Shown here: positions 52,454-60,122 of the stretch, piece after piece | Layout: every line of letters begins with the position of its first letter | Position numbering within the stretch: position 1 is the first letter of the stretch | Assembly: GCA_965662045.1 (NCBI GenBank) | Contig: CBFIGE010000010.1 | Coordinates: 37,624-101,623, forward strand | DNA from: UBA3478 sp965662045 | Lineage (GTDB): Bacteria; Bacteroidota; Bacteroidia; Flavobacteriales; Flavobacteriaceae | Reading direction: 5' to 3' | DNA length: 64,000 nucleotides | The notes under the pieces: model-generated | What the model was told of the DNA's origin: nothing | The model's database searches: none | What the model saw: only the letters and a program-made list of their open reading frames with translations | Position numbers and translations under genes: made by a program

Positions 52454-53521
52454 ATGTCAATTCAAATCAAAGCCGGAGTAGCCACCGGAGATGAAGTTCA
52501 AGCCATTTTTTCACTTGCTAAACAAAAAGCATTTGCGCTTCCTGCAGTTAATGTTGTTGGGTCTAATTCGATTAATGCTGTTCTAGAAACGGCCGCAGAG
52601 TTAAATGCTCCAGTTATTGTTCAATTTTCAAACGGAGGATCTATTTTTAATGCTGGAAAAGGACTTTCCAACGATGGTCAGAAAGCCGCTATCTTAGGTG
52701 CTGTCGCAGGTGCAAAACACGTTCACGGTTTGGCCGAAGCTTATGGTGCATCAGTAATTTTACACACAGACCACTGTGCTAAAAAACTATTGCCTTGGAT
52801 TGATGGATTATTAGATGCCTCTGAGGCTCATTTTGAACTTACAGGAAAACCTCTTTTCAGTTCTCATATGATTGATTTGTCTGAAGAGCCCTTAGAAGAG
52901 AATATCGAAATTTGCAAGCAGTATTTAGCGCGAATGCACAAAATGGGCATGACCTTAGAAATCGAATTGGGTGTAACAGGTGGTGAAGAAGATGGCGTAG
53001 ACAATACTGATATTGACAGCTCAAAACTCTATACCCAACCCGAGGAAGTAGCTTACGCCTATGAAGAGCTTTCTAAAGTTAGTCCGCGCTTTACAGTAGC
53101 TGCTGCTTTTGGAAATGTACACGGGGTATACAAACCAGGTAATGTTAAACTCACTCCTGAGATTTTAAAAAACTCTCAAGAATACATCAGTGATAAATAT
53201 GGCGTTGCGCATAATCATATCGATTTTGTGTTTCACGGAGGATCTGGATCAAGCCTAGATGAAATTCGTGAATCCATCGGGTATGGCGTAATCAAAATGA
53301 ATATAGATACTGATTTACAATACGCGTTTACAGAAGGTATCAGAGATTACATGGGTGATAAAGCCGAATACCTAAAAGTCCAGATTGGTAACCCAGAAGG
53401 AGACGATGTGCCGAACAAAAAATACTACGATCCTAGAGTTTGGTTAAGAAAAGGAGAGGACACCTTTAGAAACAGATTGAAAAAATCCTTTGAGGATTTA
53501 AACAATATTGATACATTGTAA
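52454..53521 (+). CDS. fbaA: Class II fructose-bisphosphate aldolase
   Basis: A zinc-dependent aldolase that interconverts fructose-1,6-bisphosphate with glyceraldehyde-3-phosphate and dihydroxyacetone phosphate. The 355-residue protein is of the FbaA (E. coli-like) type. It shows LPAVNVVGSNSINAVLETA, the catalytic/zinc LHTDHCAKK segment near 108-116, FSSHMIDLSEEPLEENI, EIELGVTGGEEDGVD, FGNVHGVYKPGNV and VFHGGSGSS. accD follows after 18 bases, so the two may be cotranscribed. Confidence 0.96.
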   Translation: MSIQIKAGVATGDEVQAIFSLAKQKAFALPAVNVVGSNSINAVLETAAELNAPVIVQFSNGGSIFNAGKGLSNDGQKAAILGAVAGAKHVHGLAEAYGASVILHTDHCAKKLLPWIDGLLDASEAHFELTGKPLFSSHMIDLSEEPLEENIEICKQYLARMHKMGMTLEIELGVTGGEEDGVDNTDIDSSKLYTQPEEVAYAYEELSKVSPRFTVAAAFGNVHGVYKPGNVKLTPEILKNSQEYISDKYGVAHNHIDFVFHGGSGSSLDEIRESIGYGVIKMNIDTDLQYAFTEGIRDYMGDKAEYLKVQIGNPEGDDVPNKKYYDPRVWLRKGEDTFRNRLKKSFEDLNNIDTL

Positions 53522-53539
53522 CCCTAAATTTATAGGACT

Positions 53540-54400
53540 ATGTCATCTGCTTGGTTCAAAAGAAAAGAAAAAGGTATCCAAACCTTAACCGAAGAAAAAA
53601 AAGACACCCCAAAAGGTCTTTGGTACAAATCACCAACGGGAAAAATAGTCGAATCTGAAGAACTAGCAAAGAATGACTTTGTAAGTCCTGAAGACGATTA
53701 TCACGTTCGTATCGGATCTAAGGAATACTTTGAGATTTTATTCGATGGGGAATACAAAGAACTCAACGAACAAATAAGCTCAAAAGACCCGCTTGAATTT
53801 GAAGACACCAAAAAATACAGTGATCGACTCAAGGCTGCTAAAATAAAATCAGGTCTTCAAGATGCCGTAAGAACGGCGATTGGAAAATCCAATGGTAGAG
53901 ATGTGGTAATTGCCTGTATGGATTTCAGTTTTATCGGAGGTTCTATGGGTAGTGTTGTAGGAGAAAAGATTTCAAGGGCTATAGATACTTCTCGAAAAAA
54001 GAAAGTTCCCTTCGTTATGATTTCGAAATCTGGAGGAGCAAGAATGATGGAAGCTGCATTATCTTTGATGCAAATGGCTAAAACTTCTGCGAAGTTGGCT
54101 CAGTTAGCCGAGGCTAAAATACCTTATATTTCGCTTTGTACAGATCCTACAACGGGTGGTACTACCGCATCTTATGCCATGCTTGGCGATGTCAATATAG
54201 CTGAACCAGGAGCACTAATTGGTTTTGCTGGCCCGAGAGTAGTTAAGGATACAACAGGTCAAGAATTACCAGATGGGTTTCAAACCTCTGAATTTGTTAA
54301 AGAGCACGGGTTTTTAGATTTTATTGTTCACCGCAAAGAATTAAAATCAAAAATTAATCTCTATATCGATTTGATTCTAAACCTTCCCATTCGCAATTAG
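53540..54400 (+). CDS. accD: Acetyl-CoA carboxylase carboxyltransferase beta subunit, without zinc-finger cysteines
   Basis: One half of the carboxyltransferase that makes malonyl-CoA for fatty acid synthesis. The 286-residue protein has the crotonase-like core with GGSMGSVVGEKISRA, SGGARMMEAALSLMQMAK, TTGGTTASYAMLGD and GFAGPRVV. The N-terminal zinc finger of E. coli AccD (two CxxC pairs) is recognisable in length and flanks (GLWYKSPTGK and FVSPEDDYH), but all four cysteines are replaced. The enzyme must use the region without zinc. accA is not in the window. Confidence 0.94.
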   Translation: MSSAWFKRKEKGIQTLTEEKKDTPKGLWYKSPTGKIVESEELAKNDFVSPEDDYHVRIGSKEYFEILFDGEYKELNEQISSKDPLEFEDTKKYSDRLKAAKIKSGLQDAVRTAIGKSNGRDVVIACMDFSFIGGSMGSVVGEKISRAIDTSRKKKVPFVMISKSGGARMMEAALSLMQMAKTSAKLAQLAEAKIPYISLCTDPTTGGTTASYAMLGDVNIAEPGALIGFAGPRVVKDTTGQELPDGFQTSEFVKEHGFLDFIVHRKELKSKINLYIDLILNLPIRN

Positions 54401-54404
54401 AAAG

Positions 54405-54434
54405 TTGCAGTTTAGAATTAAAGTATTACCTTTG
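54405..54434 (+). promoter_or_regulatory. Promoter of rpsO
   Basis: TTG at 54405-54407 and a perfect TACCTTTG -7 box at 54427-54434 are 19 bases apart, the best two-part match in the window. It leaves a leader of about 45 bases before the rpsO ATG. Confidence 0.65.
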
Positions 54435-54487
54435 CCCTCTCATTGATGTTCAATGAAATACATAAAAATCATTTAAATAATATTAGC

Positions 54488-54757
54488 ATGTATTTATCAA
54501 AAGACAAAAAACGCGAAATATTTTCAAATTTCGGTGGAGATGCAGGTAACACTGGATCTACAGAAGGTCAAATCGCCTTATTTACGTTCAGAATTAACCA
54601 CTTAACAGAACATCTTAAAAAGAATCACAAAGATTTTAATACAGAAAGATCGCTTGTTAAACTGGTAGGAAAGCGTAGATCGCTGTTAGACTATTTGAAA
54701 AACAAAGACATTCAAAAATATCGTGAGCTAATTAAAGAGCTCGGTATTCGAAAATAA
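54488..54757 (+). CDS. rpsO: 30S ribosomal protein S15
   Basis: An 89-residue ribosomal protein that binds 16S rRNA in the central domain and helps form a bridge to the large subunit. Length is exactly typical. Motifs include GSTEGQIALFTFRINHLTEHLKKN and RSLVKLVGKRRSLLDYLKNKD. The frame is open to 54443, but MYLSKDKKREIF from the ATG at 54488 is the normal start. It has its own promoter and terminator, and pnp follows as in many bacteria. Confidence 0.97.
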   Translation: MYLSKDKKREIFSNFGGDAGNTGSTEGQIALFTFRINHLTEHLKKNHKDFNTERSLVKLVGKRRSLLDYLKNKDIQKYRELIKELGIRK

Positions 54758-54762
54758 TCTTG

Positions 54763-54798
54763 AAAAGGTGTGTTTTTTATCAAAACACACCTTTTTTT
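54763..54798 (+). terminator. Intrinsic terminator after rpsO
   Basis: A perfect 14-base-pair stem (54763-54776 with 54782-54795) closes a 5-base loop TTATC. The T run of the right arm continues to 54798. It lies 6 bases after the rpsO stop and separates rpsO from pnp. Confidence 0.88.
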
Positions 54799-54832
54799 GC
54801 CTCGGTCTTTTATTGGTCAACACAACCCTTAA

Positions 54833-54896
54833 CGTCAGGATGACGTACGATCAATTCATCAACGGAGTGTTAAACTCCAAAACATCGCATATGCGA
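54833..54896 (+). promoter_or_regulatory. Structured pnp leader with three small hairpins
   Basis: Three inverted repeats follow one another just before pnp: CGTCA-GGA-TGACG (54833-54845), GGAGT-GTTAA-ACTCC (54864-54878) and the palindrome TCGCATATGCGA (54885-54896), which ends 7 bases before the ATG. In E. coli the pnp leader is structured and controls pnp expression through RNase III and PNPase; a comparable autoregulatory leader is a reasonable inference here. No clear promoter was seen. Confidence 0.45.
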
Positions 54897-54903
54897 AAAT
54901 TTT

Positions 54904-57108
54904 ATGATTCCAAAAACGTATAATGAGGTCATCGACCTCGGAGATGGTAGAAGCATCTCTATTGAAACCGGCAAATTAGCCAAACAATCTCATGGCTCGG
55001 TTGTCGTAAAATCGGGCAACTGCATGCTGTTATGTACTGTAGTATCGAACTACAAAGCTTCTGACGTAGACTTTCTTCCGCTAACCGTAGACTATCGCGA
55101 AAAATTTGCATCCGCTGGACGCTTTCCTGGTGGCTTTTTTAAACGTGAAGCTCGACCAAGTGATGGAGAAGTTTTAACCATGCGAATAGTGGACCGTGTG
55201 TTACGTCCATTATTCCCTAAGGATTACCACTCAGAGACACAATTGATGATTCAAATGATGTCTTATGACGACAGCATCACACCTGATACCCTAGTTGGTA
55301 TAGCTGCTTCAACAGCAATTCAGCTTTCAGACATTCCATTCGAATGCCCTATTTCTGAGGTAAGAATTGGAAGAATAGATGGAGAGTTCATTCTCAATCC
55401 TTCACTAGCCCAACTCAAAGAATCTGATATCGACATGATTATCGGTGCTTCTGAAGATTCAGTAATGATGGTTGAAGGAGAAATGAAAGAGATTTCAGAA
55501 GAAGAAATGGTAGAAGCCATCAAATTCGCTCATGAAGCTATTAAGGTGCAATGTGCTGCCCAAAATAAACTCGTTGCTCAAGTTGGCAAGAAAGAACAAC
55601 GCGAGTACGATCATGAAGCACAAGACCAAGAATTAGAAGAAAAGGTAAACTCAATAGTTTATGATAAGGTCTATGAAGTGGCTAAACAAGGTTCTTCTAA
55701 AAAAGAAAGAGGAAGCGCTTTTTCAGAAATCAAAGAAGCTTTAATGGTCGAATTCTCAGAAGAAGAATTGGAAGAAAAGAAAGATTTGATTTCAAAGTAT
55801 TACAGTAAAACTGAAAAAAATGCAGTTCGAAATTTAACTTTAGAAGAAGGCCTTCGACTAGATGGTAGAAAGACAGATGAAATTCGACCAATTTGGTGTG
55901 AGATTGACTACTTACCATCTACACATGGTTCTGGTATTTTTACCCGTGGAGAAACACAGGTGTTATCAACAGTGACTTTAGGTACCTCTAGAGATGCTAA
56001 TATTATTGACATGCCCTCGCTTGAAGGTGAAGAGCGTTTTTATTTGCACTACAACTTTCCACCTTTCTCAACTGGTGAGGCTCGTCCTTTGAGAGGAACA
56101 TCAAGAAGAGAAGTTGGACACGGAAATTTAGCCCAACGCGCCTTAAAAGGAATGATTCCTGAAGACTGCCCTTACACTGTTCGAGTAGTTTCTGAAGTTT
56201 TAGAATCAAATGGTTCATCATCAATGGCTACTGTATGTTCGGGAACACTGGCTTTAATGGATGCTGGGGTACAGATTAAAAAACCTGTCTCAGGTATTGC
56301 CATGGGTCTCATTACTGATACTGATAGTGGCAAGTACGCCGTACTATCAGATATATTAGGTGACGAAGACCATTTAGGTGATATGGATTTTAAAGTAACC
56401 GGAACAGCCGATGGTATTACGGCTTGCCAGATGGACATTAAAGTAAAGGGATTGTCATATGAAATCTTAACCAAAGCCCTTGTACAGGCTAAGGATGGTA
56501 GACTTCATATCTTAGATAAACTTGTAGAAATTATAGATACGCCTAATACAGAGGTTAAGTCTCATGCACCAAAAATTGTTACGACTATTTTACCGGGTGA
56601 TTTAATCGGAGCCTTTATTGGAAGTGGCGGTAAAAACATCCAAGATCTTCAAGCAGACACTAATACGACTATTGTTATTAATGAAAATGAGGATGGTGAA
56701 GGTGTTGTTGAAATATTAGGAACTGACCAAGAGGGAATCGACAAGGTTTTAAAAGCAATCGAATCTTTACAGTTTAAACCTGAAGTTGGTGAACGCTACG
56801 AAGTTAAAGTAATTAAACTCCTAGATTTTGGTGCAGTCGTCGAATACACAGAAGCTCCTGGAAACGAAGTTCTACTTCACGTTTCTGAATTGGCATGGGA
56901 AAGAACAGAAAATGTTACTGACGTGGTAAACTTAGGTGATATCATAGAAGTAAAATATTTTGGTATTGACCCTAGAACCAGGAAAGAAAAAGTTTCTCGA
57001 AAAGCTCTTTTAGAAAAACCTGAAGGATATCAAGAGCGTCCTCCAAGATCAGATCGTGGTGGTAAACCTAGATCAGGTCAAAGAAGAGACCATAGAAGGA
57101 GAGATTAA
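54904..57108 (+). CDS. pnp: Polyribonucleotide nucleotidyltransferase (PNPase)
   Basis: A 3'-5' phosphorolytic exoribonuclease that degrades mRNA. The 734-residue protein has two RNase PH domains (about 1-140 and 310-540) joined by a helical domain. A KH domain near 555-615 carries the IGSGGKNIQ motif, and an S1 domain near 620-695 contains GAVVEYTEAPGNEVLLHVSEL. A short basic tail rich in Arg and Gly follows. The FFKREARPSDGEVLTMRIVDRVLRPLFP segment is diagnostic. It lies downstream of rpsO, from which a terminator and a structured leader separate it. Confidence 0.97.
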   Translation: MIPKTYNEVIDLGDGRSISIETGKLAKQSHGSVVVKSGNCMLLCTVVSNYKASDVDFLPLTVDYREKFASAGRFPGGFFKREARPSDGEVLTMRIVDRVLRPLFPKDYHSETQLMIQMMSYDDSITPDTLVGIAASTAIQLSDIPFECPISEVRIGRIDGEFILNPSLAQLKESDIDMIIGASEDSVMMVEGEMKEISEEEMVEAIKFAHEAIKVQCAAQNKLVAQVGKKEQREYDHEAQDQELEEKVNSIVYDKVYEVAKQGSSKKERGSAFSEIKEALMVEFSEEELEEKKDLISKYYSKTEKNAVRNLTLEEGLRLDGRKTDEIRPIWCEIDYLPSTHGSGIFTRGETQVLSTVTLGTSRDANIIDMPSLEGEERFYLHYNFPPFSTGEARPLRGTSRREVGHGNLAQRALKGMIPEDCPYTVRVVSEVLESNGSSSMATVCSGTLALMDAGVQIKKPVSGIAMGLITDTDSGKYAVLSDILGDEDHLGDMDFKVTGTADGITACQMDIKVKGLSYEILTKALVQAKDGRLHILDKLVEIIDTPNTEVKSHAPKIVTTILPGDLIGAFIGSGGKNIQDLQADTNTTIVINENEDGEGVVEILGTDQEGIDKVLKAIESLQFKPEVGERYEVKVIKLLDFGAVVEYTEAPGNEVLLHVSELAWERTENVTDVVNLGDIIEVKYFGIDPRTRKEKVSRKALLEKPEGYQERPPRSDRGGKPRSGQRRDHRRRD

Positions 57109-57148
57109 CATACCTTTTTTAACGAATTCACGTTAAAATATTCTACTG

Positions 57149-57187
57149 GTGTAACCTTTTGCGTTTTTCTACGTATAAAGGTTACAC
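57149..57187 (+). repeat. 11-bp inverted repeat in the rpoD leader
   Basis: GTGTAACCTTT (57149-57159) and AAAGGTTACAC (57177-57187) are perfect complements separated by 17 bases, between pnp and rpoD. The right arm is not followed by T residues, so it is not a normal terminator. It ends 21 bases before the rpoD ATG and could be a leader hairpin or an operator overlapping the promoter. Confidence 0.5.
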
Positions 57188-57208
57188 GGTAAGAATTAAT
57201 TCACAACT

Positions 57209-58072
57209 ATGAGACAGCTCAAGATTACAAAACAGGTCACCAATAGGGAGACCGCTTCACTTGACAAGTATTTACAAGAAATTGGTAAGGTAGACTTAAT
57301 TACTGCCGAAGAAGAAGTCGAACTCGCTCAAAAAATAAAAGCAGGTGACCAAATTGCCCTTGAAAAACTAACCAAAGCCAACTTAAGATTCGTAGTATCT
57401 GTAGCAAAGCAATACCAAAATCAAGGCTTAACGCTTCCTGATCTTATCAACGAAGGAAATCTTGGACTCATTAAAGCAGCTCAACGTTTTGATGAAACTA
57501 GAGGATTCAAGTTTATTTCCTATGCTGTTTGGTGGATTAGACAATCAATTCTACAAGCACTAGCTGAACAATCGAGAATTGTGAGACTTCCACTAAATAA
57601 AATTGGTTCTATCAATAAAATCAACAAAACTTTTGCCCACCTAGAACAGGCGCATGAGCGTATTCCCTCGGCAGAAGAGATAGCCAAAGAACTTGACATG
57701 ACAGTAGAGGACGTAAAGCAATCTCTCAAAAATTCTGGACGTCATGTTTCTATGGATGCGCCTTTAATAGATGGAGAGGACTCTAATCTATATGACGTAT
57801 TACGCTCAGGCGAATCACCTAATCCAGATAAAGAGTTATTACACGAGTCTTTGAGGACAGAGATTGAGCGTGCCTTAGACACTTTAACACCTAGAGAAGC
57901 GGACGTTGTAAGATTGTATTTTGGGCTTGCTGAACAGCACTCTATGACACTTGAAGAAATTGGTGAAACCTTTGATTTAACTCGTGAAAGAGTTCGACAG
58001 ATTAAGGAAAAGGCCATCCGAAGGCTTAAGCATACATCAAGAAGTAAAATACTCAAAACTTATCTCGGTTAA
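57209..58072 (+). CDS. rpoD: Primary RNA polymerase sigma factor RpoD/SigA
   Basis: The housekeeping sigma factor. At 287 residues it lacks region 1.1, as is normal in Bacteroidota. Region 1.2 is ASLDKYLQEIGKVDLITAEEE. Region 2 contains ANLRFVVSVAKQYQNQGL, DLINEGNLGLIKAAQRFDETRG and FKFISYAVWWIRQSI. Region 3 follows, and region 4 has LTPREADVVRLYFGL and LEEIGETFDLTRERVRQIKEKAIRRLKH. It recognises the TTG / TAnnTTTG promoters noted elsewhere in the window. An inverted repeat precedes it. Confidence 0.97.
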   Translation: MRQLKITKQVTNRETASLDKYLQEIGKVDLITAEEEVELAQKIKAGDQIALEKLTKANLRFVVSVAKQYQNQGLTLPDLINEGNLGLIKAAQRFDETRGFKFISYAVWWIRQSILQALAEQSRIVRLPLNKIGSINKINKTFAHLEQAHERIPSAEEIAKELDMTVEDVKQSLKNSGRHVSMDAPLIDGEDSNLYDVLRSGESPNPDKELLHESLRTEIERALDTLTPREADVVRLYFGLAEQHSMTLEEIGETFDLTRERVRQIKEKAIRRLKHTSRSKILKTYLG

Positions 58073-58131
58073 AAAAAAATGATTACTTTGCAAAAGACAG
58101 TTATAACTGTTCGTTTTTTGATTGATGATTT

Positions 58132-58161
58132 AAACTCCGACTTAGGTCGGAGTTTTTTTTT
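58132..58161 (+). terminator. Intrinsic terminator between rpoD and rpe
   Basis: A perfect 10-base-pair stem (58132-58141 AAACTCCGAC with 58146-58155) closes a TTAG tetraloop and runs into a T tract to about 58161. It lies about 60 bases after the rpoD stop. A TTACTTTG box (58083-58090) and a 14-base palindrome (58097-58110) lie between the stop and this hairpin. Confidence 0.88.
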
Positions 58162-58182
58162 GCTTTGTCGTAATTTTACAAC

Positions 58183-58839
58183 ATGAAACAACCCTTAATT
58201 GCACCCTCTATTCTAGCTTCTGATTTTATGAATCTAGAAAAAGAAATTAAAATGATCGAAGAATCAGATGCAGATTGGATTCATGTCGATGTTATGGATG
58301 GGGTATTTGTTCCAAATATATCTTTTGGAATGCCTATTATCAAACAACTAAAACCCATAGCGAAAAAACCACTAGATGTTCATTTAATGATTGTTGATCC
58401 CGATCGCTACCTCGACACCTTCGCGGATTTAGGCGCAGAACACATTACTGTTCATCTCGAAGCTTGCAATCATTTACACAGAACCCTCAATCACATTCGT
58501 CAACTTGGATTAAAATCGGGTGTAGCTCTAAATCCACACAGTGGTATTGATTTAATTAAAGATTGTATAGAGGACATAGATATCATCTGTTTGATGGGTG
58601 TAAATCCAGGATTTGGAGGTCAAAAATTTATTCCCAGAACTATAGATAAAATAAAGCAATTAAGAAGTCTTCTAGATCAAAATAATTCCAATGCACTCAT
58701 CGAAATCGACGGAGGAGTAGATTTAGGTAATGCACACACAATTCACCAAGCAGGTGCAGACGTTTTGGTCGCAGGAAGCGCTGTATTCAAAAGTGCAAAT
58801 CCAAAGAAAGTCATTTTAGACCTTAAAAAAGGCTCATGA
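58183..58839 (+). CDS. rpe: Ribulose-phosphate 3-epimerase
   Basis: A pentose phosphate pathway enzyme that interconverts ribulose-5-phosphate and xylulose-5-phosphate. The 218-residue TIM barrel has the N-terminal APSILASDF, metal and catalytic motifs WIHVDVMDGVFVPNISFG and DVHLMIVDP, MGVNPGFGGQKFI, and EIDGGVDLGN near 178-187. It follows the rpoD terminator, and its stop overlaps the start of ypdA (ATGA), so the two form a unit. Confidence 0.96.
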   Translation: MKQPLIAPSILASDFMNLEKEIKMIEESDADWIHVDVMDGVFVPNISFGMPIIKQLKPIAKKPLDVHLMIVDPDRYLDTFADLGAEHITVHLEACNHLHRTLNHIRQLGLKSGVALNPHSGIDLIKDCIEDIDIICLMGVNPGFGGQKFIPRTIDKIKQLRSLLDQNNSNALIEIDGGVDLGNAHTIHQAGADVLVAGSAVFKSANPKKVILDLKKGS

Positions 58840-59816
58840 CATTTACTGAGGTTGTTATAGTTGGTGGAGGTCCCATAGGCATTGCCTGCGGAATTGCGCT
58901 GCAAAAAAGAGGTATAGATTATACCATTATCGAAAAAGGAACGCTTGTCAATTCACTATTTAACTATCCCAAAAACATGCGTTTTTTTTCATCCTCTAAA
59001 AAATTAGAGATCGATCAGATTCCTTTCGTGTGTGATCAAACTAAACCCACAAGAGACCAAGCTCTTGAATATTACCGAAGAGTTGCCCAACAGCATCAGC
59101 TAAAACTTCACTTATTTGAGAAAGTTGAAAGAATTGAAAATCAAAGTCTCTCGACACAAACAAAATTCGTAGTTCGCACGGATAAAAACACCTACAGCGC
59201 CCATCAAGTAATTTTAGCCACTGGATTTTTTGACATTCCAAAGGCATTGAATATCAAAGGTGAAGAGCTACCAAAAGTCAGTCATTATTTTGATGATGGA
59301 TTTTATTATGTCAATCAAAAACTAGTTGTCGTAGGTGCAAGTAACTCAGCCATTGATGCTGCCTTAGAATGCCATCGAAAAGGTGCTGATGTCACTTTAG
59401 TCATCCGAGGAAGCGAAGTCGGACAGCGTGTTAAGTACTGGGTTAGACCTGATATCATCAATCGCATTAAAGAAGGCAGTATAAAGGCTTATTACCAAAG
59501 TGAGCTTATGGAAATTACCGCAGATCAGGTGATCATTCAAACGCCTGAGGGAAAATTGCATTTGCCTAACGATTTTGTTTTGGCCATGACGGGTTATCAG
59601 CCCAATTTTGAATTCCTCAATGAATTAGGTGTAAGTTTAAGTGAGGATGAACATAAATCACCTTCATACGACGAGCAAAGTATGCAAAGTACTATTCCTG
59701 GAATTTATCTCGCTGGAGTTATTGTAGGCGGAATGAAAACGCACAAATGGTTCATCGAAAATTCTATTGTACATGCGGACCTGATTGCTCAGCACATTGC
59801 CACAGTGAAAGATTAG
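58836..59816 (+). CDS. ypdA: YpdA-family flavoprotein disulfide reductase (putative bacillithiol disulfide reductase)
   Basis: A 326-residue single-domain pyridine nucleotide-disulfide oxidoreductase-like flavoprotein. The FAD motif is VIVGGGPIGIACG (7-19), and the second nucleotide-binding motif is VVGASNSAIDAALE near 167-180. LFNYPKNMRFFSSSKKLEI is characteristic of YpdA. There is no redox CxxC pair, in line with the family. In Firmicutes YpdA reduces oxidised bacillithiol with NADPH. Bacillithiol genes are not in the window, so the physiological substrate here is inferred only. Confidence 0.87.
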   Translation: MTFTEVVIVGGGPIGIACGIALQKRGIDYTIIEKGTLVNSLFNYPKNMRFFSSSKKLEIDQIPFVCDQTKPTRDQALEYYRRVAQQHQLKLHLFEKVERIENQSLSTQTKFVVRTDKNTYSAHQVILATGFFDIPKALNIKGEELPKVSHYFDDGFYYVNQKLVVVGASNSAIDAALECHRKGADVTLVIRGSEVGQRVKYWVRPDIINRIKEGSIKAYYQSELMEITADQVIIQTPEGKLHLPNDFVLAMTGYQPNFEFLNELGVSLSEDEHKSPSYDEQSMQSTIPGIYLAGVIVGGMKTHKWFIENSIVHADLIAQHIATVKD

Positions 59817-59826
59817 TCATTGCTTT

Positions 59827-60097
59827 TTAATACTGCACCTTGTACTTATAAATACCAGAACCATAGGTTGATTTTATTGAAAAAGGTGATTTGATCTCTT
59901 TTTTGTGCTATGTTTGATCTAGATATATCCTCACCCATTTGCCAAGAAAACTCAGGAGAAGCTACATCAATTCCTAAAGGCTCACTTAAGTATTCTGTCT
60001 TTAAACGTTCTACAGTATACACCCTTGTTTCGCCTTACGCCTGAATTTGAAAAAGACAGTAAAACAAGATTAAATTGAGAAGCAAACGAATTTTTAT
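59827..60097 (-). pseudogene. Remnant of a GH78 alpha-L-rhamnosidase gene (internal deletion, stop codon)
   Basis: On the minus strand, just after the FG-GAP gene, one frame encodes a hydrophobic signal-like peptide ending LILFYCLFQIQA, then a TAA stop. The same frame continues VYTVERLKTEYLSEPLGID...SPEFSWQM, the N-terminal signature of GH78 rhamnosidases (NLRxEYLxxPLGID...PRLSW). Shortly after, in another frame, a C-terminus-like STYGSGIYKYKVQY ends at TAA 59827-59829. A full gene would be around 900 codons, so nearly all the middle is missing. No intact frame remains. This explains the 283-base gap between ypdA and the FG-GAP gene. Confidence 0.75.
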
Positions 60098-60122
60098 CTT
60101 TAGAATTTGAGCAAACGAATTT
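60081..60122. repeat. 13-bp direct repeat at the FG-GAP gene end
   Basis: AGCAAACGAATTT occurs at 60081-60093 and again at 60110-60122, 29 bases apart, one copy inside the last codons of the FG-GAP gene and one just past its stop in the rhamnosidase remnant. It may mark a small tandem duplication or a past recombination point connected with the gene's decay. Confidence 0.6.

Noticed and set aside
57149..57187. Inverted repeat as pnp terminator
   Set aside because: The arms are 17 bases apart and no T tract follows, so it does not fit an intrinsic terminator.
58097..58110. 14-base palindrome as a terminator on its own
   Set aside because: It has no loop of its own; the nearby hairpin at 58132-58161 with a T tract is the clear terminator.
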